From: Kribbella steppae
Lineage (GTDB): Bacteria; Actinomycetota; Actinomycetes; Propionibacteriales; Kribbellaceae
Assembly (NCBI RefSeq): GCF_004342025.1
Contig: NZ_SLWN01000004.1
Location: 496,001 to 560,000 of the forward strand
DNA length: 64,000 nt
Direction of reading: 5' to 3'
This document shows, one piece after another, positions 26,989 through 35,926 of the stretch. Each line of letters opens with the position of its first letter. The stretch's first letter is position 1. Below the pieces are notes generated by a model, which saw nothing but the letters and a program-made list of their open reading frames with translations, did no database searches and was not told the DNA's origin. Both the position numbers and the translations under genes were made by a program.

Positions 26989-27629
26989 TTCGCGTGGTGC
27001 TGGCTGATGATCATCCGGTCGTCCGGGCAGGGCTGGCGGCCTTGCTCACGTCGTTGCCGGGGATCGAGGTCGTGGGAGTCGCCGCGACCGGCCGCGAGGC
27101 GATCCGCGAGGTGATCACGTCGCGCCCGGACGTCGCCGTACTCGATCTGCAGATGCCCGACCTCGACGGTTTCGCGGCGACTCGTGAGTTGGCCCGGTCG
27201 GCGCCGGAGGTCGCCGTACTGGTGCTGACGATGTTCGAGGACGACGACTCGGTCTTCGCCGCGATGCGCGCCGGCGCCCGCGGCTACCTGGTCAAAGGCG
27301 CCGAGCAGGACGAGATCGCCCGGGCCATCCGCGCCGTCGCCGCCGGCGAAGCGATCTTCGGTCCTGGCGTCGCCCGCCGCGTCCTGAGCTTCTTCTCCGC
27401 ACCACCGCCCGCCGCGGATCCGTTCCCCGAGCTCACCACCCGGGAACGCGAGATCCTCAACCTGCTCGCCGCCGGCCTGTCCAACACGGCTATCGCCAAC
27501 CGCCTCAACCTCGCCGCCAAGACGGTCGCCAACAACGTCTCCGCCATCTTCACCAAACTCGGCATCGCCGACCGCGCCACCGCCATCATCCAGGCCCGCA
27601 ACGCCGGCTTGGGCACCGAGCAGCCCTGA
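26985..27629 (+). CDS. NarL/LuxR-type response regulator
   Basis: 214 residues. The receiver domain has acidic pair ADDH, the phosphorylated Asp54 in VLDLQMP, and Lys in YLVKGAEQ. The LuxR helix-turn-helix (LTTREREILNLLAAGLSNTAIANRL) occupies residues 148-205. Partner of the upstream kinase by four-base overlap. Likely targets are the divergent membrane-protein genes and itself (inference). Confidence 0.94.
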   Translation: MIRVVLADDHPVVRAGLAALLTSLPGIEVVGVAATGREAIREVITSRPDVAVLDLQMPDLDGFAATRELARSAPEVAVLVLTMFEDDDSVFAAMRAGARGYLVKGAEQDEIARAIRAVAAGEAIFGPGVARRVLSFFSAPPPAADPFPELTTREREILNLLAAGLSNTAIANRLNLAAKTVANNVSAIFTKLGIADRATAIIQARNAGLGTEQP

Positions 27630-27631
27630 GG

Positions 27632-27679
27632 TTTCCGGAAGAAAGGTGGCGCCGCTCTGTGACGCCTAGGTTCCGGAAA
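27632..27679. terminator. Bidirectional hairpin between convergent genes
   Basis: TTTCCGGAA (27632-27640) pairs with TTCCGGAAA (27671-27679), with a GGCG/CGCC inner stem. It lies between the response regulator stop and the WYL regulator stop. Confidence 0.65.
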
Positions 27680-27692
27680 GCGCGGAGGGCTG

Positions 27693-28688
27693 TCAGCTGA
27701 TTGCGCGGAGGTAGCGGTTGCCGATGGTTTTGAGGTGCTGGACGAGTTCGGGTGGGTCGTCGACGTGGAAGTCGAGGCCGAGCATGCCGATGTAGACAGC
27801 AACGATCTCGAGGGACTCGGCGCCGGTGACGAGGACGCTGGTGTTGTCGTCGACGGACTCGACCACGCCGACGGCGGCGTGGATTCGGGACAGGACGTCC
27901 TGGGCGGGAGCGAAGACCGTGATGCGGGCGTGGACCTTCCACCCCGTCGTCGCGACGTCCCGCAGTACGAAATCGGTGTAGTCGTCGCCGGGCATCGGAC
28001 GCGGCTTGTAGCGACGACCTGTTGCCATCCGCAACGACATCCAGTCGACGCGATAGGTGTGCCAGGCGTCGGCCTCGTCTCGCGCGACCAGGTACCAGTA
28101 CCGCTGCCAGCTCACCAACCGATACGGCTCCACCAGGATGGGCAGATCGGATCCGCTGCCCGACCCCGGGCCACGGATCGGGGCGCCGACAGGCACGGAG
28201 TAGTCGAAGCGCAGGTAATGCTCGTCCCGGATACAGGCCGCGACCGCCGTCAGGACCGCCGGGTCGATCTCGGGATCCGGCACATTGGACCCGGTGTTGT
28301 CCGGGCCTTTCTCCATCGTGCTGTGGATCGCGTTCACCTGCCGCCGGAGCCGATGTGGCAGCACCTGCTCCAGCTTCGTCAACGCCCGCGCACTGCTCTC
28401 CGCCATCCCGACAACGCCCGCGCCCGTCCGCAGACCAACGGCGACCGCGACGGCCTCCTCGTCGTCCAGGAGTAGCGGCGGCAGCTTGGCACCGACCCCG
28501 AGTTGGTAGTGCCCGGCCGGCCCACGGGTCGCATCGACCGGGTAACCGAGTTCGCGCAGCCGGTCGATGTCGTTCCGGATGGTCCGCGTGGTGACTTCCA
28601 GCCGCTCCGCCAACTCAGCACCGGTCCAGGCCGGCCGGGTCTGCAGCAACGCCAGCAACGAGAGCAATCGCGACGAAGTTTCGAGCAT
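27693..28688 (-). CDS. HTH/WYL-domain transcriptional regulator
   Basis: 331 residues. The winged helix is ETSSRLLSLLALLQTRPAWTG, the WYL core is SWQRYWYLVARDEADAWHTYRVDW, and a WCX C-terminal extension follows. WYL regulators sense nucleotides or other ligands. It is divergent from the epoxide hydrolase gene with a GGAA-N7-TTCC palindrome between them. The ATG at 28688 is chosen from alignment with the second WYL protein in this window, which begins MLETSARLL; an ATG four codons earlier is possible. Confidence 0.9.
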   Translation of the reverse strand: MLETSSRLLSLLALLQTRPAWTGAELAERLEVTTRTIRNDIDRLRELGYPVDATRGPAGHYQLGVGAKLPPLLLDDEEAVAVAVGLRTGAGVVGMAESSARALTKLEQVLPHRLRRQVNAIHSTMEKGPDNTGSNVPDPEIDPAVLTAVAACIRDEHYLRFDYSVPVGAPIRGPGSGSGSDLPILVEPYRLVSWQRYWYLVARDEADAWHTYRVDWMSLRMATGRRYKPRPMPGDDYTDFVLRDVATTGWKVHARITVFAPAQDVLSRIHAAVGVVESVDDNTSVLVTGAESLEIVAVYIGMLGLDFHVDDPPELVQHLKTIGNRYLRAIS

Positions 28689-28709
28689 GCCAAGAATCAT
28701 CGCACAAAC

Positions 28710-28726
28710 AGGAACGTAATGTTCCT
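28710..28726. promoter_or_regulatory. Probable WYL operator AGGAAC-N5-GTTCCT
   Basis: Perfect 6-base arms around five bases in the 60-base divergent gap between the WYL regulator and epoxide hydrolase. The core GGAA-N7-TTCC recurs upstream of the second WYL gene. Confidence 0.6.
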
Positions 28727-28748
28727 ATTAGGGGCATAGCTTGAAGCC

Positions 28749-29882
28749 ATGAACAACAACGAGAGCATCCGGCCCTTCACCGTCGACATCGCCCAGGCTG
28801 ACCTGGACGATCTGCTCGCCCGCCTCGCGCGGACGCGGCTGCCCGAGCCCGTTCCCGGCGACGACTGGGACTACGGCACTCCGAACCACTACCTCCGCGA
28901 GATGGTCGACCACTGGCAGCACGGGTTCGACTGGCGCGCGCAGGAGAAGCGGATGAACGAGTTCCCGCACTACCTGACCGAGATCGACGGCCAAACCGTG
29001 CACTTCATCCACGTCCCGTCGGCGGTCGAGGGTGCGACGCCGCTGCTGCTCACCCACAGCTACCCGGGGTCGTTCATCGACTTCCTCGACATGATCGGCC
29101 CGCTGACCGATCCGGTCGCGTACGGCGGCTCGGCCGAGGACGCGTTCTCCGTCGTCGTACCGTCCATCCCCGGCTTCGGTTTCAGTACGCCGCTGGTCGA
29201 CCGCGGCTGGACGATGGCCCGGGTGGCTCGCACCTTCGACACCTTGATGCGCCGGCTCGGCTACTCGTCGTACGGCACTCATGGCTCGGACGCCGGCGCA
29301 CTTGTCGGGCGTGAGCTCGGGCTACTCAACCCAACAGGTTTCCTCGGTCTACATGTCTTACAACTGTTCTCGTTCCCGTCGGGCGACCCGGCCGAGTTCG
29401 AGAAGTTCACGCCGGCGGACTACGCGGCGCTGGAGCACCTGCAGTGGTTCCAGTCGGTCGGCGGGTACAACCAGATCAACGCGACCCGCCCGCAGACCGT
29501 AGCCGTCGGCGTCTCCGACTCGCCGGTCGGGCAGCTCGCCTGGAACGAACTGTTCAACAGCTTCGGCAACGGCACCAGCCTCGTCACCCACGACCAGATC
29601 CTGACCGAGGTGTCGCTGTACTGGTTCACCAACAGCTCCGCCGCGGCCGGTCGCTACCACTACGAAGAGGCCCACTCCGGCGCCGAACCGACCCAGAACC
29701 ACGCCCCGACCGGCGTCGCCGTGTTCGCCGACGACTTCAAGACGATCCGCCCGCTGGCTGAGCGCGACAACACCAACATCGTCCACTGGTCCAACTTCGA
29801 AACCGGCGGCCACTACGCCTCTCTCGAGCGGCCGGACGAACTCACCGCCGACATCCGCAAGTTCTTCTCGAGCCTGCGCTGA
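28749..29882 (+). CDS. Epoxide hydrolase family protein (EHN domain)
   Basis: 377 residues. The N-terminal EHN region (IRPFTVDIAQADLDDLLARLARTRLPEP) is followed by an alpha/beta hydrolase fold. HSYPGSFIDFLDMIGPL is the oxyanion block, HGSDAGA carries the nucleophile Asp where the family usually has GGDWG, and GGHYASLERP holds the catalytic His. Opens epoxides to diols. The change from W to A after the nucleophile is mild. A TGTCTTACA motif at 29354-29362 is built with a TTA codon. Regulated by the divergent WYL protein (inference). Confidence 0.9.
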   Translation: MNNNESIRPFTVDIAQADLDDLLARLARTRLPEPVPGDDWDYGTPNHYLREMVDHWQHGFDWRAQEKRMNEFPHYLTEIDGQTVHFIHVPSAVEGATPLLLTHSYPGSFIDFLDMIGPLTDPVAYGGSAEDAFSVVVPSIPGFGFSTPLVDRGWTMARVARTFDTLMRRLGYSSYGTHGSDAGALVGRELGLLNPTGFLGLHVLQLFSFPSGDPAEFEKFTPADYAALEHLQWFQSVGGYNQINATRPQTVAVGVSDSPVGQLAWNELFNSFGNGTSLVTHDQILTEVSLYWFTNSSAAAGRYHYEEAHSGAEPTQNHAPTGVAVFADDFKTIRPLAERDNTNIVHWSNFETGGHYASLERPDELTADIRKFFSSLR

Positions 29883-29897
29883 ACAACTCGCTGGAAC

Positions 29898-29924
29898 AGC
29901 CCGGGGCCGCTGCGGCTCCGGGCT
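29898..29924. terminator. Bidirectional hairpin terminator
   Basis: AGCCCGGGGCC (29898-29908) pairs with 29914-29924 (one G-T pair) around a 5-base loop, between the convergent epoxide hydrolase and glycoside hydrolase stops. Confidence 0.75.
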
Positions 29925-29929
29925 TCCGG

Positions 29930-30865
29930 CTATACATGCCTGAGAGTAAGACCGGTCGGGGTGAGCTCCACCGGCATCGGGTGACTGATGGAGCCGATGA
30001 ACCCGTCCGGGCCTTGGTTGTGAAAGGCGAGGAGCGCCCAGGAGCCGTCCACGTCGCGGATGAGGCGACCGACGTACAGGGAATCGTCGGTGAGAAGCGT
30101 TGCCTTGCTGATGTCGAAAGGGCCGGTCGGGCTGTCCGCGACGACGGACCAGACACCGCTGCTTCTTGCGGTCTCCTGCCGCCATGGCGCCAGCTCCCCG
30201 CGGAGGCAGTTGAACAGCAGCACGACCTGGCCGTCGACGACCTCCACCTGAAAGACCTCGAGGTGCCCGAATCCGGCGCCCGGTTCGCTCAGCGGCGGCT
30301 GGACCTCCCAGTGCAGCAGGTCGGTGGAGCGGGCATGACCGACCACGCCGCGATCGTCGGCAGGACCGTGGCCGGCCCTGGCAGTGATGAGCATGTGCCA
30401 GCCGTCGCCGTCCGGATCCGGGTACACCCACGGGTCTCGCCAGGCCTCGTCGAACCACGACGTCCCGTCGTACTTCTCGTACCAGCGCGGATCCGCAGCT
30501 GTCACCGGGTTCCCGTCGTACTTGTGCCAGGTAATGAGGTCATCCGAGGTCGCCAGCCCGACAGTCTGGATCTTGTCACGTGCACCTGTGTAATACATGT
30601 ACCACTGTCCATCAGGCGCCCGTACGACGGAGCCGGTCCAGGTGGCCGTCTCGTCGAAGTCCCCGGCCTCGCCGTGCACCAAGGCATCGGGCAACCGCGT
30701 CCAGTTCCGCAGATCGTCCGACACCGCATGACCGATCGACGCGCGACCGTGGCGCCGGTCCGGATCGTGCAGGGCACGCGAGGCGTACAGGAAGAACAGG
30801 TGGTACTCGTCGCCGTCGCGGGCGAACCAGAAGTCCCACACCCACGAGTCGGGCAGCTCCAGCAT
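29930..30865 (-). CDS. Glycoside hydrolase, GH32/GH43-like five-bladed propeller
   Basis: 311 residues, no signal peptide, so it probably acts on imported sugars. VWDFWFARDGDEYHLFFLYA is the first-blade acid region, WRDPWVYPDPDGDGWHM matches the RDP motif of GH32/68, and HLEVFQVEVVDG supplies the likely acid/base Glu. The ATG at 30865 overlaps the permease stop by one base. Last gene of the LacI-controlled operon. A fructan, arabinan or similar oligosaccharide is the likely substrate, not determined. Confidence 0.85.
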   Translation of the reverse strand: MLELPDSWVWDFWFARDGDEYHLFFLYASRALHDPDRRHGRASIGHAVSDDLRNWTRLPDALVHGEAGDFDETATWTGSVVRAPDGQWYMYYTGARDKIQTVGLATSDDLITWHKYDGNPVTAADPRWYEKYDGTSWFDEAWRDPWVYPDPDGDGWHMLITARAGHGPADDRGVVGHARSTDLLHWEVQPPLSEPGAGFGHLEVFQVEVVDGQVVLLFNCLRGELAPWRQETARSSGVWSVVADSPTGPFDISKATLLTDDSLYVGRLIRDVDGSWALLAFHNQGPDGFIGSISHPMPVELTPTGLTLRHV

Positions 30866-31725
30866 CAGCCCTTCACCCCCGCGGCCGCGATGCTGCCGAT
30901 GAAAGCGCGCTGGAACGCGACGAACAAGACGAGCACCGGCACGGTGATCATCGAGGCATAGGCCATGATCTGTCCCCACGAGACGTTGAGTTGGAAGAAG
31001 TACTGGATGCCGACCATCACCGGGCGCAGGTCCTCGCTCTGCACGACCATGAGCGGCCAGAGGTAGGAGTTCCAGGCCGGCAGGAAGGTCAGGATCGCGA
31101 CCGTCGCGATCGCCGGACCGGACAGCGGCATCACCACCCGGCGATAGATCGCGAACCAGCCGGCGCCGTCCATCCGGGCCGCCTCGTCGAGCTCGACCGG
31201 GATGCTGGTGAAGTACTGGTAGAACAAGTAGATCGAGAACGCGTTGGCCAGGAACGGCAACACCTGCACGTGATACGTGTCCAGCCACCCCTCGGTCAGC
31301 TGGAGCTGGAACCCGTGCAACTCCAGCCACGGCAGCTTGTTCACCCACCACACCAGCGGCAGCGCGAACGTCTCGAACGGCACGATCAACGTCGCGATGA
31401 TCGCTGCGAGCACGACGCGACGCCCGGCCCACCTCATCCGCGACAGGGCGAACGCGGCCATACTGTTGATCAAGATGCCCAGGGCAACTGTCACGACGGA
31501 GATCAGCACCGAGTTGACCAGGAACCGCTCAGCCGGCACCCGGTCGAACACTCCGCGATAGTTGTCCAGCGACAGCTCGCCGACCGGCAGCACCGCCCGC
31601 AGCGAGGACAGGTCGGCGAAGATCTGCGCGTCCGGCTTGAACGACGAGATCAGCATGAACACGATCGGGAACGCGAACACCACGACCAGCAGCGCCCGTC
31701 CCCCTTGCAGTAGCGAAGTCCTCAT
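30865..31725 (-). CDS. Carbohydrate ABC transporter permease, MalG type
   Basis: 286 residues, six helices, EAA loop ELDEAARMDGAGWFAIYRRVVMPL. Pairs with the permease immediately upstream (one base apart). No ATPase gene in the operon, so a shared MsiK-type ATPase is expected. Confidence 0.93.
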   Translation of the reverse strand: MRTSLLQGGRALLVVVFAFPIVFMLISSFKPDAQIFADLSSLRAVLPVGELSLDNYRGVFDRVPAERFLVNSVLISVVTVALGILINSMAAFALSRMRWAGRRVVLAAIIATLIVPFETFALPLVWWVNKLPWLELHGFQLQLTEGWLDTYHVQVLPFLANAFSIYLFYQYFTSIPVELDEAARMDGAGWFAIYRRVVMPLSGPAIATVAILTFLPAWNSYLWPLMVVQSEDLRPVMVGIQYFFQLNVSWGQIMAYASMITVPVLVLFVAFQRAFIGSIAAAGVKG

Positions 31726-31726
31726 G

Positions 31727-32653
31727 TCAATCCTTGTCCCGGGTCAGGAAGCGCTGTACGCCGGACACCGTCAGCACCAGTACGAAGAAGACGAGTGAGA
31801 TGGCGGCCGCATAACCGGTCGACTGTTGCTCATAGCCCGTTCGCACCGCCATAAAGACGACGGTCGTCGTTCGGTCCAGTGGTCCGCCCTGCGTCATCAC
31901 GCTGATCTGGGTGAACAGGCTGAACGCCGCGATCGTGATGGTGATCAGGATGAAGGTCCGCGTCGCCCGCAATCCAGGCCAGGTGATGTTCGCGAACGTC
32001 TTCCACCCCGAGGCCCCGTCCAGCGCGGCCGCCTCGTACAGGTCTCGTGGGATCGTCTGCAGCCCGGCCAGCCAGACGATCATGTGGAACCCGACCGCCT
32101 GCCAGATCGACATCACCATGATCGCCGGCATCGCTGTGTCCGGGTTGTTCAGCCAGTCGGTGCCCTGCCAGTGGCCGAACGACACCGCCGAGAGGAGGTG
32201 GTTCAGCAGCCCGTCCGGCTGGTAGATGAACCGCCAGAGCAGTGAGATGACCACCATCGAGGTGACGACCGGAGCGAAGTACACGGTCCGGAAGAAGTTC
32301 GTCCCACGGACCTTCGCATTGACCAGCAGCGCCAGGATCAGCGCGAGCCCGGCCTGGACGGGTACGACGACCACCGCGAAGTACGCCGTGTTGCGCAGCG
32401 ACGCCCAGAACACGCTGTCGCCGAACAGGGTGATGAAGTTGTCGACGCCGACGAAGCGAGCCGGCCGAGGCGAGATCAGCCTGGCGTTGGTGAACGCGAG
32501 TCCGAACGCGAGCAGCACGGGGACCAGGAAGAAGACGACCAGCAGGACCACGGCCGGCGAGGCCATCGCGACGCCGATCAGTGTCTCGCGGGATCGCGCC
32601 GTACGAGCCCGGACGCGTCGGGCGACCAGTTGGCCGGTTGCGGTGGCATACAT
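31727..32653 (-). CDS. Carbohydrate ABC transporter permease, MalF type
   Basis: 308 residues with a charged N-terminal lead and six helices; EAA loop DLYEAAALDGASGWKTFANITWPGL. One base separates it from the binding-protein stop and one from the next permease, so it lies in the middle of the operon. Confidence 0.93.
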   Translation of the reverse strand: MYATATGQLVARRVRARTARSRETLIGVAMASPAVVLLVVFFLVPVLLAFGLAFTNARLISPRPARFVGVDNFITLFGDSVFWASLRNTAYFAVVVVPVQAGLALILALLVNAKVRGTNFFRTVYFAPVVTSMVVISLLWRFIYQPDGLLNHLLSAVSFGHWQGTDWLNNPDTAMPAIMVMSIWQAVGFHMIVWLAGLQTIPRDLYEAAALDGASGWKTFANITWPGLRATRTFILITITIAAFSLFTQISVMTQGGPLDRTTTVVFMAVRTGYEQQSTGYAAAISLVFFVLVLTVSGVQRFLTRDKD

Positions 32654-32654
32654 G

Positions 32655-33947
32655 TCAGAACTCGTAGTTGCCGTTGGACTTGATGTTGTTGTCGATGTCG
32701 GCGGCCGCCTTGTCGAGGATCTTCTGCGCGTCGCCGCCGGCCAGGATGTCCGACACCGCCTTCTGGAAGGTCGACGAGATGTACGGGTAGGCCGGCGTCA
32801 CCGGGCGTACGACGGCGTCCTTCTGGCTCAGGTCGAGGAAGAACCGGTACTTGCCACCCGGCGCGAAGTTCGGCACCTGGGCCGCGGCGTCGGTGTTCGC
32901 CGGAATCAGGCCGAGCGCGTTGGCGTAGGCGACGTAGTACTCCGGCTTGGCCGAGAACTTCAGGTACTCCAGCGCGCCGTCCTTGGCCGCGCAGGACGAG
33001 GACATACCCCACTGCCAGGACGCGCCACCGATCTTCGGGCCCTTGCCGAAGTCCGGCGGTGGCAGGAAGACCACGTCGGCGCCGAACTTCTTCGTCACCG
33101 CGTCGGCCGCCCAACTGCCGTTCCACATGATCGCGGACTTGCCGTTCACGAAGTCGACGGTGGAGTCCTTGCCCGACTTCTGCTGGGCGTATCCCTTGGT
33201 GATCAGTCCACGGAACCAGGTCGCCCACTTGAGCGCGTCCGGACCGTTCAGCACACCCGTCGCAGTCTGGTAGGTCTCGCGGTTCACCAGGTCGCCCCCG
33301 AAACTCTGCAGCAGCGGCGAGTACGCGTACGGGATCCACTCGCCCGTTCCCGCCGTACCCATGTCGAGCGGGAAGGCGAACTTGCCGCCGGCCTTGATCT
33401 TGGCCACCGCCGCGTCGAACTCGTCGCCGGTCCATGGCTGGTCGAGGGTGGGAATGCGGATGCCGTACTGCGTGAGGACGGACTTGCGCGCGATCAGACT
33501 CATGGCGACGTCGTAATGCCCGAACGAGTACACCTTGCTGTCGACCGTGCCGAGGGTGCTCGGCAACTGCTTGTCGAAGAAGCCGTCGGGCATCTCGAGC
33601 GGCTGCAGGTAGCCGGCCCAGGCCCAGTTCGGGACGTTCGGCCCGTCGATGTCCATCACGCAGGGCAGTTTCTTGGCCGCGGCCGCGGCGGTGACCGCGT
33701 CGTTGTACGACGTCTGCGGGAACGACTGCAGCTTCACCTTGTACTTCGACTGGCTCGCGTTGAAGGCGTCGACCACCTTCTTGTTCACGGCGAGCTCGGT
33801 CGGGTTGCCGCCGTTGTGGGTCCACAGCTCGAGAGTGGTGACGCCGCCTTCGTTACTCGCGCCGCTGTCGGAGGACCCGGACGAGCAGCCGGTCAGGCCG
33901 AGGGCCGCGGCTGCCAAGAGGGCAACCAGCTTCGGGGTGCGTGACAT
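32655..33947 (-). CDS. Extracellular sugar-binding lipoprotein
   Basis: 430 residues. Signal MSRTPKLVALLAAAALGLTGCSSG with lipobox LTGC, then S/G linker. Family-1 solute-binding fold (TTLELWTHNGGNPTELAVNKKVVDAFN). First transport gene, 81 bases downstream of the LacI gene. Ligand probably the substrate of the GH32/43-like enzyme. Confidence 0.93.
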   Translation of the reverse strand: MSRTPKLVALLAAAALGLTGCSSGSSDSGASNEGGVTTLELWTHNGGNPTELAVNKKVVDAFNASQSKYKVKLQSFPQTSYNDAVTAAAAAKKLPCVMDIDGPNVPNWAWAGYLQPLEMPDGFFDKQLPSTLGTVDSKVYSFGHYDVAMSLIARKSVLTQYGIRIPTLDQPWTGDEFDAAVAKIKAGGKFAFPLDMGTAGTGEWIPYAYSPLLQSFGGDLVNRETYQTATGVLNGPDALKWATWFRGLITKGYAQQKSGKDSTVDFVNGKSAIMWNGSWAADAVTKKFGADVVFLPPPDFGKGPKIGGASWQWGMSSSCAAKDGALEYLKFSAKPEYYVAYANALGLIPANTDAAAQVPNFAPGGKYRFFLDLSQKDAVVRPVTPAYPYISSTFQKAVSDILAGGDAQKILDKAAADIDNNIKSNGNYEF

Positions 33948-34028
33948 GGTCTGTTTCCCTTCGTTCTCGGGCAGGGCGAAGCTGCCCGTACTGCGTTCTG
34001 CAGCGGGATGTCGGGTGAAGTCGAGGGG

Positions 34029-35045
34029 TTAGGCGACCGAGTTCCGGTAAACCAGCGGGCAGCTGAGTTCCACCTGGTGCGGGCCGTTGAGTTCTTGTCC
34101 CTCGATCCGTGCAATCAATGTCTCCACGGCCCACGCGCCCATCTCGTAGTGCGGCAGCGCGACCGTGGTGAGGACGGGCCGGAGTCCCTCGGCGATGAGT
34201 TCCTGGTTGTCGAACCCGACCAGCGACAGATCCTCCGGAATACGCAGACCGAGCTCGGCCGCGGCGTGGTACGCCCCCATGGCCATCCGGTCGTTGAAGC
34301 AGAACAACGCGGTCGGCCGATCAGTGGCCGACAGCAACTTTCGGGCGGTTTGCAGCCCGCCTTCGGTGTCGGAGCTTCCTTCGACCACCAACCGCTGGTC
34401 GAAGACCAGGCCGGCGTCGTCGAGCGCGGCCCGGTATCCCTCCAGCCTTCCGCGCGTCGCCGGGATGTCGTCGACGTTGTTGAGGAAGCCGATGCGGGTG
34501 TGCCCGTGACGGATCAGCTCCTCGGTCGCCGTACGCCCACCACCGACCTCGTCCGGAACCACGGAGGGCACGGACAGGTCATCGGACCGCGCGTCCAACA
34601 GCACTGTCGGTACGCCGTCGATCGCCTCGGGCAGCACGACCTCCCGGTGGTACATGGTCGCGTACAGGAACCCGTCGACCTGCCGCTGCCGGAGCGCCCG
34701 GATCTCGGCCGCCTCGAACTCGCTGTCGAACCCGGTGTTGACCAGCATCAGCAGCCAGCCGGCCTTCGACGCCGCTTCCTGCGCTCCGAGGATCATCCGG
34801 CCCGCGTACGGCGTGGTCGCGATCTCGTCGCTGATCAGGGCCAGCATCTGCGACCGCTGCAGACGGAGGTTGCGGGCCACACTGCTCGGCGCATACCCGA
34901 GCTCGTCGGCCGACTGTTTCACCCGTGCCCGGGTCGCGTCGGTGATGCGCTTGCCGGGCGCCTCGTTGAGGACGTGCGACACCGTGGTGACGGATACACC
35001 GGCGTGCGCCGCTACATCCCTGATCGAGACCTTGCGCTGCGACAT
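34029..35045 (-). CDS. LacI-family transcriptional regulator
   Basis: 338 residues. HTH: KVSIRDVAAHAGVSVTTVSHVLN; hinge ELGYAPSSVARNLRLQRSQ; then the sugar-binding core. The ATG at 35045 is where the HTH pattern starts; the open frame upstream to 35222 runs into the promoter and the next gene. Two CCCAANCGTTTTT sites flank the -35 box, so it probably represses itself and the downstream transport operon. Confidence 0.94.
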   Translation of the reverse strand: MSQRKVSIRDVAAHAGVSVTTVSHVLNEAPGKRITDATRARVKQSADELGYAPSSVARNLRLQRSQMLALISDEIATTPYAGRMILGAQEAASKAGWLLMLVNTGFDSEFEAAEIRALRQRQVDGFLYATMYHREVVLPEAIDGVPTVLLDARSDDLSVPSVVPDEVGGGRTATEELIRHGHTRIGFLNNVDDIPATRGRLEGYRAALDDAGLVFDQRLVVEGSSDTEGGLQTARKLLSATDRPTALFCFNDRMAMGAYHAAAELGLRIPEDLSLVGFDNQELIAEGLRPVLTTVALPHYEMGAWAVETLIARIEGQELNGPHQVELSCPLVYRNSVA

Positions 35046-35052
35046 CGTGTTG

Positions 35053-35135
35053 CCCAATCGTTTTTCCAACCTGTGGCGAACACTGTCCCGCGCCCGATCA
35101 GGGCATGTCAAGACCTCATGCCCAAACGTTTTTTC
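35053..35135 (-). promoter_or_regulatory. Promoter with two LacI-type operators
   Basis: Site A CCCAATCGTTTTTCC (35053-35067) and site B CCCAAACGTTTTTTC (35121-35135) share the AANCGTTT core, 68 bases apart. Between them is a perfect -35 TTGACA on the minus strand (35111-35106). The -10 is weak. Spacing would allow looping repression. Confidence 0.6.
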
Positions 35136-35151
35136 AGACTGCGCGACTGAA

Positions 35152-35478
35152 CTAGCGCTTGGCCAGAAACGCTTGAAGCGCCTTCGCGTCGAACGAGGGT
35201 TTGTCCACCTCGATCGACTCATTCCCCAACGTCAGCCTGACCGTCCCCGGCCCATGACGCCGGCAGATCCAATCCCGCAGTACGGCGACCAACCCCGGAA
35301 CCATGCCGTCGGCCCCGCTGAGCGCAACCGCCGTCGCCGGCTCATCCCCGATCCCCGCCTGAGTCATGAACTCCTGCTCAGCCAGCTCCTTCCGAAGCTG
35401 CCGAACAGCCTTCCCCACCCGCTCCGCATCAAGCCCAGCCCCCACCACCCGAACCTCAACCCAACGCCCTTCACCCAT
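35152..35478 (-). CDS. EACC1-like small protein (effector-associated constant component)
   Basis: 108 residues. The middle segment GLVAVLRDWICRRHGPGTVRLTLGNESIEVDKP and the C-terminal helix resemble EACC1 proteins, known from actinobacterial NTP-dependent conflict systems, where they sit next to effectors such as peptidases. Here no peptidase effector is adjacent; the neighbours are a LacI operon and, divergently, a toxin-antitoxin pair 97 bases away. The assignment rests on pattern memory and is tentative. It could instead be a free-standing adaptor. Confidence 0.55.
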   Translation of the reverse strand: MGEGRWVEVRVVGAGLDAERVGKAVRQLRKELAEQEFMTQAGIGDEPATAVALSGADGMVPGLVAVLRDWICRRHGPGTVRLTLGNESIEVDKPSFDAKALQAFLAKR

Positions 35479-35575
35479 CCCCCCAGGCTACTCAAACCCG
35501 GTCCTGTGGATAACTCCATCCGCCCACGCTCGGCCTTTCCTATGCTGTTGAACACCTCAAGCGGAAGGACCCCCG

Positions 35576-35926
35576 ATGGACTCCGAAACGCCGTACGTTC
35601 TCTCCGGTGGTGAACGGATCTGGGTGATCAACCCGGCCGCAGCCTCCGAGCACCTCCCCCAGATGCTCGAGCGATTTCGTGCCGGCGAAGCAGGGCCCTT
35701 CATCGTTGGGGACGGCGGCCAGCCCGAAGCTGTCGTCATACCGTGGGATGCCTGGCGCCGGCTCGCCGTACTCGCCGCCGAGACCGAGGAGTTCGACCAC
35801 GTCTACGAGATCGCCCGCGAACGCCTGGCCAACGACGCGCCCTCTGTTCCCCTCGAAGAGGTAGCAGCCGAACTCGGCTGGGACCTCAGCGAGCCGATCG
35901 ACGACTCGGACCTGCCGAAGAAGTGA
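35576..35926 (+). CDS. Phd/YefM-like antitoxin
   Basis: 116 residues. The N-terminal part (IWVINPAAASEHLPQMLERFRAGEAGPFIVGDGGQPEAVVIPWDAWRRL) is a Phd/YefM fold that binds DNA as a dimer. The acidic tail (LGWDLSEPIDDSDLPKK) would wrap the toxin. GGAAGGA precedes the ATG. GTGA overlap with the toxin gene gives the usual coupled order. The promoter between 35479 and 35575 holds TATGCT and a TGT-TGA-ACA palindrome. Confidence 0.8.
   Translation: MDSETPYVLSGGERIWVINPAAASEHLPQMLERFRAGEAGPFIVGDGGQPEAVVIPWDAWRRLAVLAAETEEFDHVYEIARERLANDAPSVPLEEVAAELGWDLSEPIDDSDLPKK

Noticed and set aside
27478..27486. TGTCCAACA and other TGT-N3-ACA matches inside genes (5265, 11229, 27478, 29551, 30589)
   Set aside because: They arise from common codons such as TTC-GAC-AAC or TCC-AAC-ACG and have other centres, so I treat them as background rather than part of the TGTNAGACA set.
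35515..35523. Perfect DnaA-box-like TGTGGATAA (reverse of TTATCCACA) upstream of the antitoxin
   Set aside because: A single box without a cluster, AT-rich region, dnaA or dnaN. Another box-like TTGTCCACA lies inside the hydrolase gene near 54872, so isolated matches occur by chance.
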